DNA of 64,000 nt, from contig OW388302.1 of assembly GCA_936450465.1 (NCBI GenBank), forward strand, positions 11,557,530 through 11,621,529. Reading direction: 5' to 3'. A program made the translations under genes and the position numbers. Under the pieces are notes generated by a model. That model was not told where the DNA came from and ran no database searches. It worked only from the letters and a program-made list of their open reading frames with translations. The DNA comes from Gibbula magus (taxonomy: Eukaryota > Mollusca > Gastropoda > Trochida > Trochidae). Below, one piece after another: positions 56,053 to 64,000 of this stretch. The stretch's first letter is position 1; every line of letters starts with the position of its first letter.

Positions 56053-57377
56053 TTAGAGGGTTAACTTAGCAACCTTATTTCTAAAACGTATGGACGTTTG
56101 CTGCGGTATGCAGCCGATAACTATACCTCTACTTACCACCTCTTGATGTTTGTTAGCAAGGCAGGATACAAGTGCTTCACAGAATCTTCTATCCTTGCAT
56201 AGTCGGTGTTCAAATATTGAGTAGTCTCCCATTATTAACTCTTCGTACAATCTCTCTGCTAAAACTCTGAGTACATCAGGCATCGGCTTCACGATGATGT
56301 TACACAGTGATTTGGTGTTGTCTTCTTCATCAGATATCGAGATAAACATCTTCTGTCGTATAACAGAGAGAGTTGCATACTGAACGCAGTACAAGGGGTC
56401 AATATCATTGATGACATTCAGTACACTCTCGTACACAGATTGATGGGCAAACTTACATATTCCATTTATCCATATTGTTATATAACTGCCTTCTTGTTCC
56501 TTTTCTACTTCGAGTAAAGCTTGTCTTTGATCTTCATCCTTTATGGTCTTGTGAACATTGAGCTGACCACCATTCTTAATCATCAACTTGAAGAGCCTTT
56601 TACAGTTGTCATGATAAAGAACTCTGGTGGTCATGTCCAGAAACTTCAAAGGTGATTCAAAGAATTCTACAATGTCAACATCATATCCCGTGGATTTAAG
56701 CTTTGAAAACACCTTACAGCAGTGCGGGAATCCATGTGCGATCTGCATTTTGCAAACTCTGTGTTTGATGTCAGGAGCTATAGTCACATTCTCACGGCCA
56801 AGATGATATTCCAGGATCTTCAATCGTTCACCTGTCTCGTTCCTTGTACTTAGGTCATCTACACAGTCTAGATGATGTTCAAGAATCATCACTCTTTTAT
56901 CTGTCAAGTTCCTTTTGCTGAGGTCTAATATGCACTTTTTGTTGAAAATATCATCTGTTAAATGTCCGAGATAAACCTTAGATTCTTTCAGAACATTTTT
57001 CCTACTTATGAATAGAACTTGTGTCGTTGGTTTATCTCTTTTGCTTAATCTAAGAATGTTCTGTATGACATCAAGCCAGCTCTTAATCAACTGATGGTCA
57101 GCAATAAATGCCCCGAATCTATCATCTAACATGATGACCCTGTCTTCTTTCATGTCTGCTATTTGGTAATACTCTTCAGGTTTGTCGATTGTGAACACTT
57201 TAACATTCTTCTGCAGGAACTCCTTCAGCACCAGGTAACCTAGAGTCGTCTTGCCGTCCCCAGCATTCCCTGTTATTGTGATCCAATGCTGATCTGTATT
57301 CATCATATTAACCACATCCTCCACAGCAGACACTCGGATCATCCCTGCAGTCAACTGTATGTCTTCCTTAGTTCTTC
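56053..57377 (-). CDS. nSTAND3-like P-loop NTPase exon of an NLR-like gene
   Basis: The acceptor TTTTCACAG ends at 57378, so the exon is 57377-56053: two bases completing a Gly codon, then 440 codons and a stop. STAND NTPases act as nucleotide-driven switches in immune-type signalling. Motifs, counted from an upstream intronic ATG: P-loop GNAGDGKTT (residues 41-49), Walker B VIMLDD (85-90), and a sensor-1-like TQVLFISR ending in Arg 130. After these comes a Leu-rich helical region with an internal duplication (LSKRNLTDKRVMILEHHLD, then LSTRNETGERLKILEYHLG). The C-terminal half is helical and unassigned. Splicing at AAG|GTTGCT near the end (phase 0) would replace the last residues VAKLTL and fuse to the ankyrin exon; the donor is weak, so a stand-alone end is also possible. 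The preceding exon at 59218 matches in phase. Confidence 0.85.
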
Positions 57378-58126
57378 CTGTGAAAAGCAATTGAGATTAA
57401 AAGTTAAAACTTATTTGATGTCACATTCTTTGAAATAATATTATTTCTGTTATTTAGAATGTAAAGACTTTCTCTTGTCTTTTGTCAGGGAAATCAGCAA
57501 TGAGATCGCCCTTTAACCTCAATAATGCTCACATAATATATAATTGTCTTGTATACGGGAGACAGAAAGAACAATAGTTTACATTATCATCTTGTTAATA
57601 CTCTTATACTTTAATACTAAGTATATGTTGGCAAGCTCTGGTCTGTTCATTCATTAAATGCTATTTATGCTTATCACATCAATATTAGGAATTTGAATCA
57701 ATATGTTCCTTACAAAAAAATAAAGTAACAAACTACTTAAGTGTTCCTTCTTGTGGTCAGATTTATTGCATTAAATTTTAATGACAACTAAGATAACACA
57801 TTAACATGAAATAAAACTATCTGCCTCATCAGATTTGTCTTTAGTGAAAATTGGCTTGTGTAATACATTTCATAGAGTGATCATTGATAATCTCAAGTTG
57901 ACTCAGTTGATGTGTGTACATAAGTCTTATAAGTATTATATATTACCCCATGAAAAATCGATAGTGCAAATATCATATAAAGTACAAGCTAAACTCTACT
58001 GTCAATCTGAAAAGTAAACTCGTTTTTAAAAAGCGGTTATGAAATTGATATGATGAGCTTACTTTAGTTTTCACATAAACATAAACTACCAGAAGCTGTG
58101 GTAAATGGGTTTGATGCGTTCCTCAC
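57378..58126. other. Intron between NTPase exon and decayed exon copy, part of a local duplication
   Basis: The first 60 bases (GCAATTGAGATTAAAAG, CTTATTTGATGTCACATTC) are matched at 58519-58592, and TTTCATAGAGTGATC followed by ATTGATAATCTCAAGTTG near 57867 is matched near 58427. Thus an intron segment of about 1.1 kb has been duplicated in tandem. Confidence 0.55.
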
Positions 58127-58155
58127 CCCTCCATGAAGAAGGCCAGCAACACAAA
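58127..58155 (-). pseudogene. Decayed duplicate of the 56-bp exon
   Basis: Minus-strand sequence with an acceptor-like GACACAG, then codons for a VAGLLHGG-like peptide and a GTGAGG donor-like site. It aligns with the exon at 59218-59273 (VADIIHEG), and the following intron also aligns (ACCCATTTACCACA versus ACCTATTTACCAAA). As drawn it is out of phase with the NTPase exon, so it is probably a dead copy. Confidence 0.45.
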
Positions 58156-58518
58156 CTGTGTCTATATTTAATCTCCCTTTGACACTCTTATCATATCAGT
58201 ATTAAGACATTTAGGCATTTATATTTTTCCTTTGATTAAATTGGTAAATTATTTAATTAAATGTCTTAGCAATTTGTGTGTCGCAACAGGTAAATTAGTA
58301 TTTTGTTGCACATTTTTGCACACTGATTTTGGCTGATAACTACAATATTATGACAACAAACTATTTACCTAAGAGTTTTTTCTGGTGGTCAGTTTTAGTC
58401 CCTGCAAAAAAAATTGTATTAGGTATTTCATAGCAATATATGATAATCTCATGTGATGACGTATGTTTAATCAGTTGATATTTATGTCAATACCACATTA
58501 TATATATATTGGCAATTG

Positions 58519-58599
58519 TTCTTTCTGTGAGAAGTAATTGAGATTAAAACTGTAAAACTGTTAAACTTATTTGATTTACATTCTTTGAGAAATACATTA
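58519..58599 (-). repeat. Duplicated remnant of the NTPase exon 5' border
   Basis: About 75 bp matching 57371-57439, including TTCTTTCTGTGAGAAG corresponding to TTCTTCCTGTGAAAAG at the acceptor of the NTPase exon. The copy stops after about 8-10 exon bases. It abuts MITE copy 2 at 58600. Confidence 0.6.
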
Positions 58600-59063
58600 C
58601 TGTCGCCCAAAAGAAACGCCTACCCCATTATCCTTAAAATGAAAGATAAAATGATTTTTGAAATATAATTAATGGTGGGCTCCATGTTTTGCTGAAACAA
58701 AAATTAATATGAAAGTCCTTGAAATCGTGGAACAAATGTGATTCGAGTCAATAGTATTCATGAAAACCACGCCTAATGAAGACCGCTATTTCCGGTTGAT
58801 TCACTTGCGCACCCTACCCACATACATCTGTAGCTCGTGGATGTATGAAAATCTGTTTCACATATTTTCTGATCAAACACTGACTGAAAACTGAACAATT
58901 ATGTTGTCTCATTTCAACAATCGCCATTCTTTTGTGACATGACAACTTATGAAATTGAAATATATTATGCAGAAATGGTGCTATAATATTGCTAAAGTGT
59001 TCATTATAGTTTTTTTCAAAATCTGATAAGATATCTGGTAGGTGTTTCTTTCCGCCGACAGTG
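58600..59063 (-). mobile_element. TIR MITE with TA target duplication (copy 2)
   Basis: The inverted relative of the element at 972-1489. The left end is CTGTCGCCCAAAAGAAACGC and the right end GTTTCTTTCCGCCGACAGTG, with TA at 58598-58599 and 59064-59065. Shared interior blocks include GGTTTTCATGAATG (here inverted) and the AACAATCGCCATTCTTTTGTG region. Its left end has lost the first two bases of the TIR. The 89-codon minus frame here is element sequence and not a gene. It sits in an intron of the STAND-type gene. Confidence 0.85.
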
Positions 59064-59217
59064 TATCCCCTTAGAATGGACATTGTAAATCATATCATAA
59101 AAAGTACAATATATGTAACAAATGTCACGTCATTGTTTAAAAGTGACATTTCAAATAAACATAACCTACCAGTCAATTTGGTAAATAGGTTTGATATGTT
59201 TCACAAGCAAAACATAC

Positions 59218-59273
59218 CTATCATGTTCAACACTCCTTCATGAATAATGTCAGCAACTCCAACCTCAATGTAA
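59218..59273 (-). CDS. 56-bp exon of the STAND-type gene
   Basis: Acceptor TTCTTTCTCAG (AG at 59275-59274) and donor ATGATAG followed by GTATGTTTTG. The coding frame is YIEVGVADIIHEGVLNMI followed by one base G. That base plus GA at the start of the NTPase exon completes a Gly codon, so the joint reads NMIGRTKED. The 5' side begins with one base, needing an upstream exon that ends with two bases of a codon. The exon at 61112 ends with only one, so an exon between them is missing from this model or the join is different. The peptide would form the segment just before the NTPase domain. Confidence 0.6.
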
Positions 59274-61111
59274 CTGAGAAAGAAAATAAATAAAACACTA
59301 TGGTTATTAAGTCCTAAATTTGAAGAACAAAATGGCGCTAATTGTTTCAAATAACTTCGTATTTGTCACATTTCCAATGACCAACATCCTGCTGCATGTT
59401 TGTCCTGTAGATAACCAGAGCTATAACCGGTCAGGAGCAGGAAATATGGATATGTATTACAAAAGAGATTTTTACTTGTAGAGTATATAGACCTGTTTTG
59501 TCTGTTTCATAGAATTACCTTTCATTGATTCATAAGTTATATAGAACCAGTTGAATATTACGTATGTTGTGTTGTTTGGAGTTTAAAAGAGGCAGTAATA
59601 CGTTTTTTGCAAATTTTATTTATTTTCAAATTTACCATGTATAATGATAATCTATGTCATTGATAATTATTTAACAGGGTAAACTTCTTATTACACAAAC
59701 CGATCATCCGTAGTGGTAATAATGGTGTTGCGTATAAAGAAAAACATTGCATGGCGGCCATTTTATTGTGAACACATTATATTATTTCGAAAGACAAAAA
59801 TGATTCCCATGGCATTATGGAACCATGTACACTCATTTTCTAACTTGATTTTCCGAAGACAGGAGGGTGTTTTGCAATTGGTGACATTATTTTTTTTATA
59901 TTCAAATACATTTCATCGACGTAATTGACCGTTTTATAATTGATAAGTGATTGAAAAGATTAAGTCAAGTACTTTTGAAGTATTCCTACTTGACGCTAGC
60001 TCTTTGACTATTTGTACTTTCAAAAGTACTTGTACTTGTAACTGATCATATTGCTATTTATTCTTACATAATGTATGCCTTATTGAATGAAGAAGTGCCC
60101 CATTTTCCAATGTAATTGCCTTTCCCTTTTTTCAACCCTAGTGGAAACACAAACGGTTGATAAATGTCTAGGTGGTGTATCCTCTTTTCTATGTGATTGT
60201 GGGATAATGTCATATTCCCGATCCTTTCTTGTTTTGGGGATTGTGAGTATTTATTGGAAGGGATTATTTTGGGAAGGTAACAATTTTTAATTATTATGAT
60301 AATGGTTATTCCTGATTTGTTAATCTCTTTCTAGAGTAACATATACTGTCAAGTTTCTTTAACCAACCTGTTTCTCATCTTTGGATTGATCGTCAACCGG
60401 GGCCCCAGAAAAATGTCAGAGACAGATTTTGTTATATGCTTGATTCCTGCGAATACACCCGAAACGAATAATAAAATAAAATACAACGAAATAGCAACCA
60501 TCTTTTACATGCCAAACATGTGTTTGTCTACACATTAATCTTGATTTACGGTAACTAAATTAGAAGCTTTGTAAGTACTAGTTCATACCATAGTTTCCGA
60601 GTTGTAATGGGAAATACCAAGACATTTTGTCCGAGAGGCCACGTCCGAGGCTTTAACATTGGCATTAAAATTTGTATTCTTCCGTCATAATCTTATTCAG
60701 TGAAACATTTAGCTCATTGTTGATGTGTTTGTCATTGAAAGTTTGATTTAACCTTATCAAAAAGTGTCTGTGTATAAAATATCAGGACTCTTTCACCAAA
60801 TTATATCATTTACTTATATACCTTGCTTATATACCTTGCGACGATTACGTTATTTTGCTCCTATTTCTGATTATTCAGATTTGAAACTTTGCATTTGGGC
60901 ATCATTTACATATAATTTACATTTCAGATCGCTGACGTCTGTAATGTACAGTTATTGTTATTATTGCAAACTTTATTACCCGATTAATTAATATAAAAAT
61001 AGTTAAATCAAACCCCATGAACAGGGCACGTTTACAATGGTTTGCCTATAATAAATTAAATGGAATTGATATCCACAACTAAAAAAGATGAAAGTAAAAA
61101 AATATTCCTAC
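59274..61111. other. Presumed intron, no further exon identified
   Basis: AT-rich with no second convincing exon. A pair CAAGTACTTTTGA (about 59965) and TCAAAAGTACTTG (about 60018) is an inverted repeat around an AGTACTT-rich core, perhaps an old hAT-type end. Confidence 0.35.
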
Positions 61112-61165
61112 TTTTTTCATGCTTTTCTGGAATGGAATCTTCAGGTAGTGGTTGAACAGCATCTT
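61112..61165 (-). CDS. 54-bp exon of the STAND-type gene
   Basis: Acceptor CGATTTTACAG (AG at 61167-61166) and donor GAAAAAA followed by GTAGGAA. It has 54 bases in phase 1-1: with the G left by the exon at 63658 it reads E then DAVQPLPEDSIPEKHEK. It is Pro/Glu-rich and likely a flexible linker. The phase with the upstream exon is perfect. Confidence 0.5.
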
Positions 61166-62246
61166 CTGTAAAATCGTGTGATAGACAACTGAGTGATTTA
61201 TTACATAATTTGTTTTTCAAATTAAAATAAACTGACTACAAAAAACAAATATAGTTATCATATTCACGTATATACCGCAGTATTTGAATTACCGTTTGTG
61301 GTTGTTGTTTCTTTATTTCATTACCGAAGAATTCATTCGAAAGGACATAAACAAATTAAAAGACATCACCAAATTAGGGAACATCACCAAATTGAACCAA
61401 ACGTTACATGCTTACAGTTCTTTTTGTGGAAAGGAATTAAACTGTGTGTATGAATAACTTTTAAGATGTTCAATGGCTAATTTTAAAACCACAACCACCA
61501 TGACAAGTTGTTTGTCAAGATAAAGGCTACAATCTTCATTTCGATTCGAATGTTTATGGTTAAGGTAAAAGGAAAAGATACATAATCAAACCAAAACATT
61601 GAAACATTCGAGCATTGAAACATTCAGTATTTTTCCTTTTTGGCCACTGAGTCACAAAATCAACACTTTATAATCTATGTTTATTAAGAAGTATGTGCAT
61701 CAAACTTCAGTCTTCAATTGCTTTCTCATCTGGAAAAGGCAATAGCTTTAGGTGGTGACACCTTTGGTTCTCAGCAGGGGCATTTCACTCAGCAAATATA
61801 TAATTATGATACATGAGGAGCATGGACCCAAAATGTCAGTTCTCAAGATCCATTTGTTAGTGGGAAGAATAAACACGCTGAACGTTTAACTACGAACTGT
61901 TGGGTTGATGGTTCGACGGACAGAAATAGATGTCATAAACAACAATGTTGTTACTCAGTTCACTTTAACACATCAAAAGATATATGTTCTGTCCATGTAA
62001 CTAGGAATAAATGGGGGATACTATTTCATCTTTTATTTTACAATTACTGACACTAAGGCAACAACGATCTTTGAATGGATTAGTTTTACAGGAAAACGAA
62101 AGTCATGTGAGAATGACATGCAATGAAATCATTGGATCTATCAGTGAAATAAACTGTCTATCAAGCTACAGTGAAACGAACTTATGTTTTCACTGTGACC
62201 AGTAACTGATTAATTATATCACTACTCCAAGATAAAAGTTCAAGCG
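61166..62246. other. Presumed intron, nothing seen
   Basis: No exon or repeat family recognised. The plus frame at 62011-62205 is on the opposite strand of the gene and unsupported. Confidence 0.4.
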
Positions 62247-62277
62247 TTAGACGTCATAAAACAATGAGAATTGCGAA

Positions 62278-62340
62278 AATTATATGGATAACAACTTCTT
62301 TATGCATATCATGAATAAAGAAGTTGTTATCCATATAATT
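62278..62340. repeat. Strong hairpin: 26-bp perfect inverted repeat, 11-nt loop
   Basis: The left arm 62278-62303 and right arm 62315-62340 are perfect reverse complements (AATTATATGGATAACAAC at the base). Pairing continues imperfectly outward for about 16 more bases (GAGAATTGCGAA versus TTTGCAATTCTT), and TTAGACGT / ACGTCTAAA occur about 15 bases further out. The whole foldback is about 120 bp. Confidence 0.9.
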
Positions 62341-62462
62341 TTTGCAATTCTTATAATTCCAACGTCTAAAATGCCTCTCAAAGAAGCCATAAAACAATGG
62401 TCTGACGTACCGAATTCGCTTATGACGTCACATTGTTACTGTGGCGAGGGGCCCTTCCTAGC

Positions 62463-62500
62463 TGCCGCTAAACCTGCCGCTAAACCTGCCGCTAAACCCT
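62463..62500 (+). repeat. Short 12-bp tandem repeat
   Basis: GCCGCTAAACCT is repeated three times (last copy GCCGCTAAACCC). A plus frame over it reads AAKPAAKPAAKP, but no gene is supported on this strand. Confidence 0.8.
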
Positions 62501-62708
62501 GTGGTGGCGCTATTTCAAGGATAACTTCATATAATAACATAATATATGGCAATTCCTGACAAAAACTAGGACTATTTGGATTCACAGTAATATATGCATT
62601 GGGAGTCAACCTGTCTATCACAATGCATGGCTTTAAAAGGGAGTTTGTTACACAAATGATCAATTTGATACAGACATGAAATTCTTGACGTTTGACGACA
62701 TTTCACAA

Positions 62709-62985
62709 TGTTATAAAAGGTGAGGTGAGGTGAGGTGAGTTGGGGTTTAACGCCACTTTCAAGAGTATTTCACTTATATCGCGGCTGCTAATATTATAGC
62801 AGGGAGAAAGCCCGCAACGCCAGGTGGCTATGCATTGCGGTGAAACCTGTGAGCATTGGCTGGAACTAGCGAACCATTCAGTGAAATTCAGTGTAGCATT
62901 GCACCCAAACCCAGTTCTCTACTGCAGACAAAGTTGCCGTGCCCCTGGCAAGCCACTGCGCTATCCCGCCCCCTGTTATAAAAGG
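62709..62985 (-). mobile_element. tRNA-derived SINE (family 1, copy 2), B-box region deleted
   Basis: TGTTATAAAAGG at 62709-62720 and 62974-62985 is a perfect 12-bp target duplication around an insertion at 62721-62973. On the minus strand it starts GGGGGCGGGATAGCGCAGTG and then jumps to GCCAGGGGCACGGCAAC, a point that in copy 1 lies after the B box. The rest of the body matches copy 1 (GGTTTGGGTGCAATGCT, TGAAATACTCTTGAAAGTGG) and it ends AACCCC followed by CTCAC-type tail repeats. About 45-50 bp with the Pol III B box are missing. Confidence 0.9.
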
Positions 62986-63187
62986 AGAACAAACTTCATT
63001 CTACCTATAATAACCTTATCGCTGCCTTTACTGATTATTTATTTATTCATGAGCACATTATTTTCTAGAACAATAGAACGAGCAATATTGTGCTATCATT
63101 ATAGCTTATATCTTTGCAGTCTTCAAACGTGGTGGCACGTGGTCCTGTGCATAGCTCAGTCAACCGCTATCAGCAACAACGGGTGCA

Positions 63188-63478
63188 GCTCGCTGAATGG
63201 GCGGGTCACCCGATGCTGCATAGAACTAAGAGTTTGAAGGGTGATTCCCTGCCCCACACTGAGACATGAGTTGAGAGACTTATGGTGTCACTCTCGGTAA
63301 GTGACCTTATTCAAAATGTGCCTCGGTTCACCCAGCAGCAAATGGTAACGGTTGTGGAGGTGACCTTCTAGCGACAAATATGTCAGACATATGTTAGTCA
63401 AGTAATACTACTCCTATAGCGCTTTGAGCAACCACTGAGTCGATGGATAAGTACGCTCTATAAATGGACATATTATTA
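63188..63478 (+). mobile_element. tRNA-derived SINE (family 2, copy 2)
   Basis: Shares the block order of 51808-52033: GAATGGGCGGGTCACC, GGGTGATTCCCTG, CACTGAGACATGAG, TTATTCAAAATGTGCCTC and a 3' end with AGCGCTTTGAGCAAC and TACGCTCTATAAATGGAC, followed by an AT-rich tail. The 3' AGCGCTTTGAGCA motif is common in SINEs of aquatic animals. No target duplication was found. Confidence 0.6.
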
Positions 63479-63657
63479 GTAGTTATTCAATCGGATAGTT
63501 ATTTAGGACTCGTTATACACCAGTTTGTCCATGATGGCTTACCTGCAAATCTGCTTATGAACGCAAATATTATTCTAGTAGCATTTAACTAACGATCAAG
63601 GTGACATATCTGCAAACATTCAGTATACAAAACGGATTCGTTTACAAAATATCTCAC

Positions 63658-64000
63658 CTGTTGAATATTCTTCTTCTTCGATGAGCTCCTCCAGTTTTCG
63701 TTTTGCTCTGACGGGTTCCGTTTGCATGGCTACTGATGGTACTGATACCGCCTGTAAGACTTTTGCTTGGACGGGCTGTCGTGGTCCGGGTTCTGCTTGG
63801 ACGGGTTGTCGTGGTCCGGGTTCTGCTTGGACGGGTTGTCGTGGTCCGGGTTCTGCTTGGACGGGTTGTCGTGGTCCGGGTTCTGCTTGGACGGGTTGTC
63901 GTGGTCCGGGTTCTGCTTGGACGGGTTGTCGTGGTCCGGGTTCTGCTTGGACGGGTTGTCGTGGTCCGGGTTCTGCTTCTTTGAGTTTTGCTTGGTCGGT
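63658..64000 (-). CDS. Exon with decapeptide repeats, 5' part of the STAND-type gene (cut by window edge)
   Basis: The minus frame is open from the right edge to a donor: TATTCAACAG followed by GTGAGATAT (exon end 63658). It reads TDQAKLKEAEPGPR, then six repeats of QPVQAEPGPR, a variant QPVQAK, VLQAVSVPSVAMQTEPV and RAKRKLEELIEEEEYST. It ends with one base of the next codon, which fits the 54-bp exon at 61112. The Pro/Gln/Glu-rich repeats are probably disordered; the basic KRK followed by acidic EEEE is a possible short coil or localisation patch. No start codon is visible, so the gene continues to the right. The plus-strand frame over the same DNA (63736-63984) is a shadow. Confidence 0.65.
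63757..63980 (-). repeat. 30-bp in-frame tandem repeat
   Basis: Six identical 30-bp units occupy 63781-63960, flanked by partial ones at about 63757-63780 and 63961-63980. On the minus strand each encodes QPVQAEPGPR. The six full units show no differences, which indicates recent expansion or ongoing homogenisation, and copy number is likely polymorphic. Confidence 0.93.

Noticed and set aside
58814..59083. 89-codon minus-strand frame as a gene or transposase fragment
   Set aside because: It lies almost entirely within MITE copy 2, with only its first codons just outside the right end, and shows no catalytic motif.
63736..63984. Plus-strand frame of VVVRVLLGR repeats
   Set aside because: Shadow of the minus-strand decapeptide-repeat exon, which has a proper splice donor and phase-matched neighbour.

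Overview
The window is eukaryotic nuclear DNA, most likely from a lophotrochozoan and probably a mollusc. Three things point that way: split genes with GT-AG introns, a dense mix of non-LTR, DIRS-like, Helitron-like, TIR and tRNA-SINE elements, and an nSTAND3-type NTPase with ankyrin repeats plus a SPRY-like exon, both of kinds I associate with expanded molluscan immune-type gene families. The species cannot be fixed from sequence alone. No bacterial features (operons, Shine-Dalgarno sites, CRISPR) are present.

Layout. 1-2156 is AT-rich unique DNA holding one TIR MITE. 2157-27745 is a very large minisatellite of a 57-bp unit (about 400 copies by length) with visible higher-order block duplications. 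A 5'-truncated non-LTR retrotransposon with an open reverse transcriptase frame splits it at 24685-26973, with a clean target duplication. 27746-39659 is mostly non-coding: a TTAA-flanked MITE, an AGGTCA-rich repeat, one SPRY-like C-terminal exon on the minus strand, a 2,880-bp element with 30-bp TIRs inserted into an older dispersed repeat, and a tRNA-derived SINE whose 5' edge is a 29-G run. 39660-46132 is a decayed DIRS-like (tyrosine recombinase) retrotransposon whose 3' 2,883 bp is duplicated in tandem. 46133-50479 holds a dead reverse transcriptase fragment and a Helitron2-like non-autonomous element carrying perfect DR1 nuclear-receptor-type motifs.

50480-64000 contains the best host-gene evidence, all on the minus strand and read from high to low coordinates: an exon of decapeptide repeats entering from the right edge (63658-64000), a 54-bp exon (61112-61165), a 56-bp exon (59218-59273), an nSTAND3-like P-loop NTPase exon (56053-57377) and a nine-repeat ankyrin exon (50480-51463). 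Splice sites and phases join most of these into one NLR-like gene. One junction is out of phase and one donor is weak, so the exact model is open. An intron of this gene holds a second, inverted copy of the MITE found at the left end of the window, and a decayed duplicate of one exon.

The only genes that look host-coding are the STAND/ankyrin gene and the SPRY-like exon, both plausible innate-immunity-type proteins. Most other long open frames are by-products of repeats whose unit length is a multiple of three.
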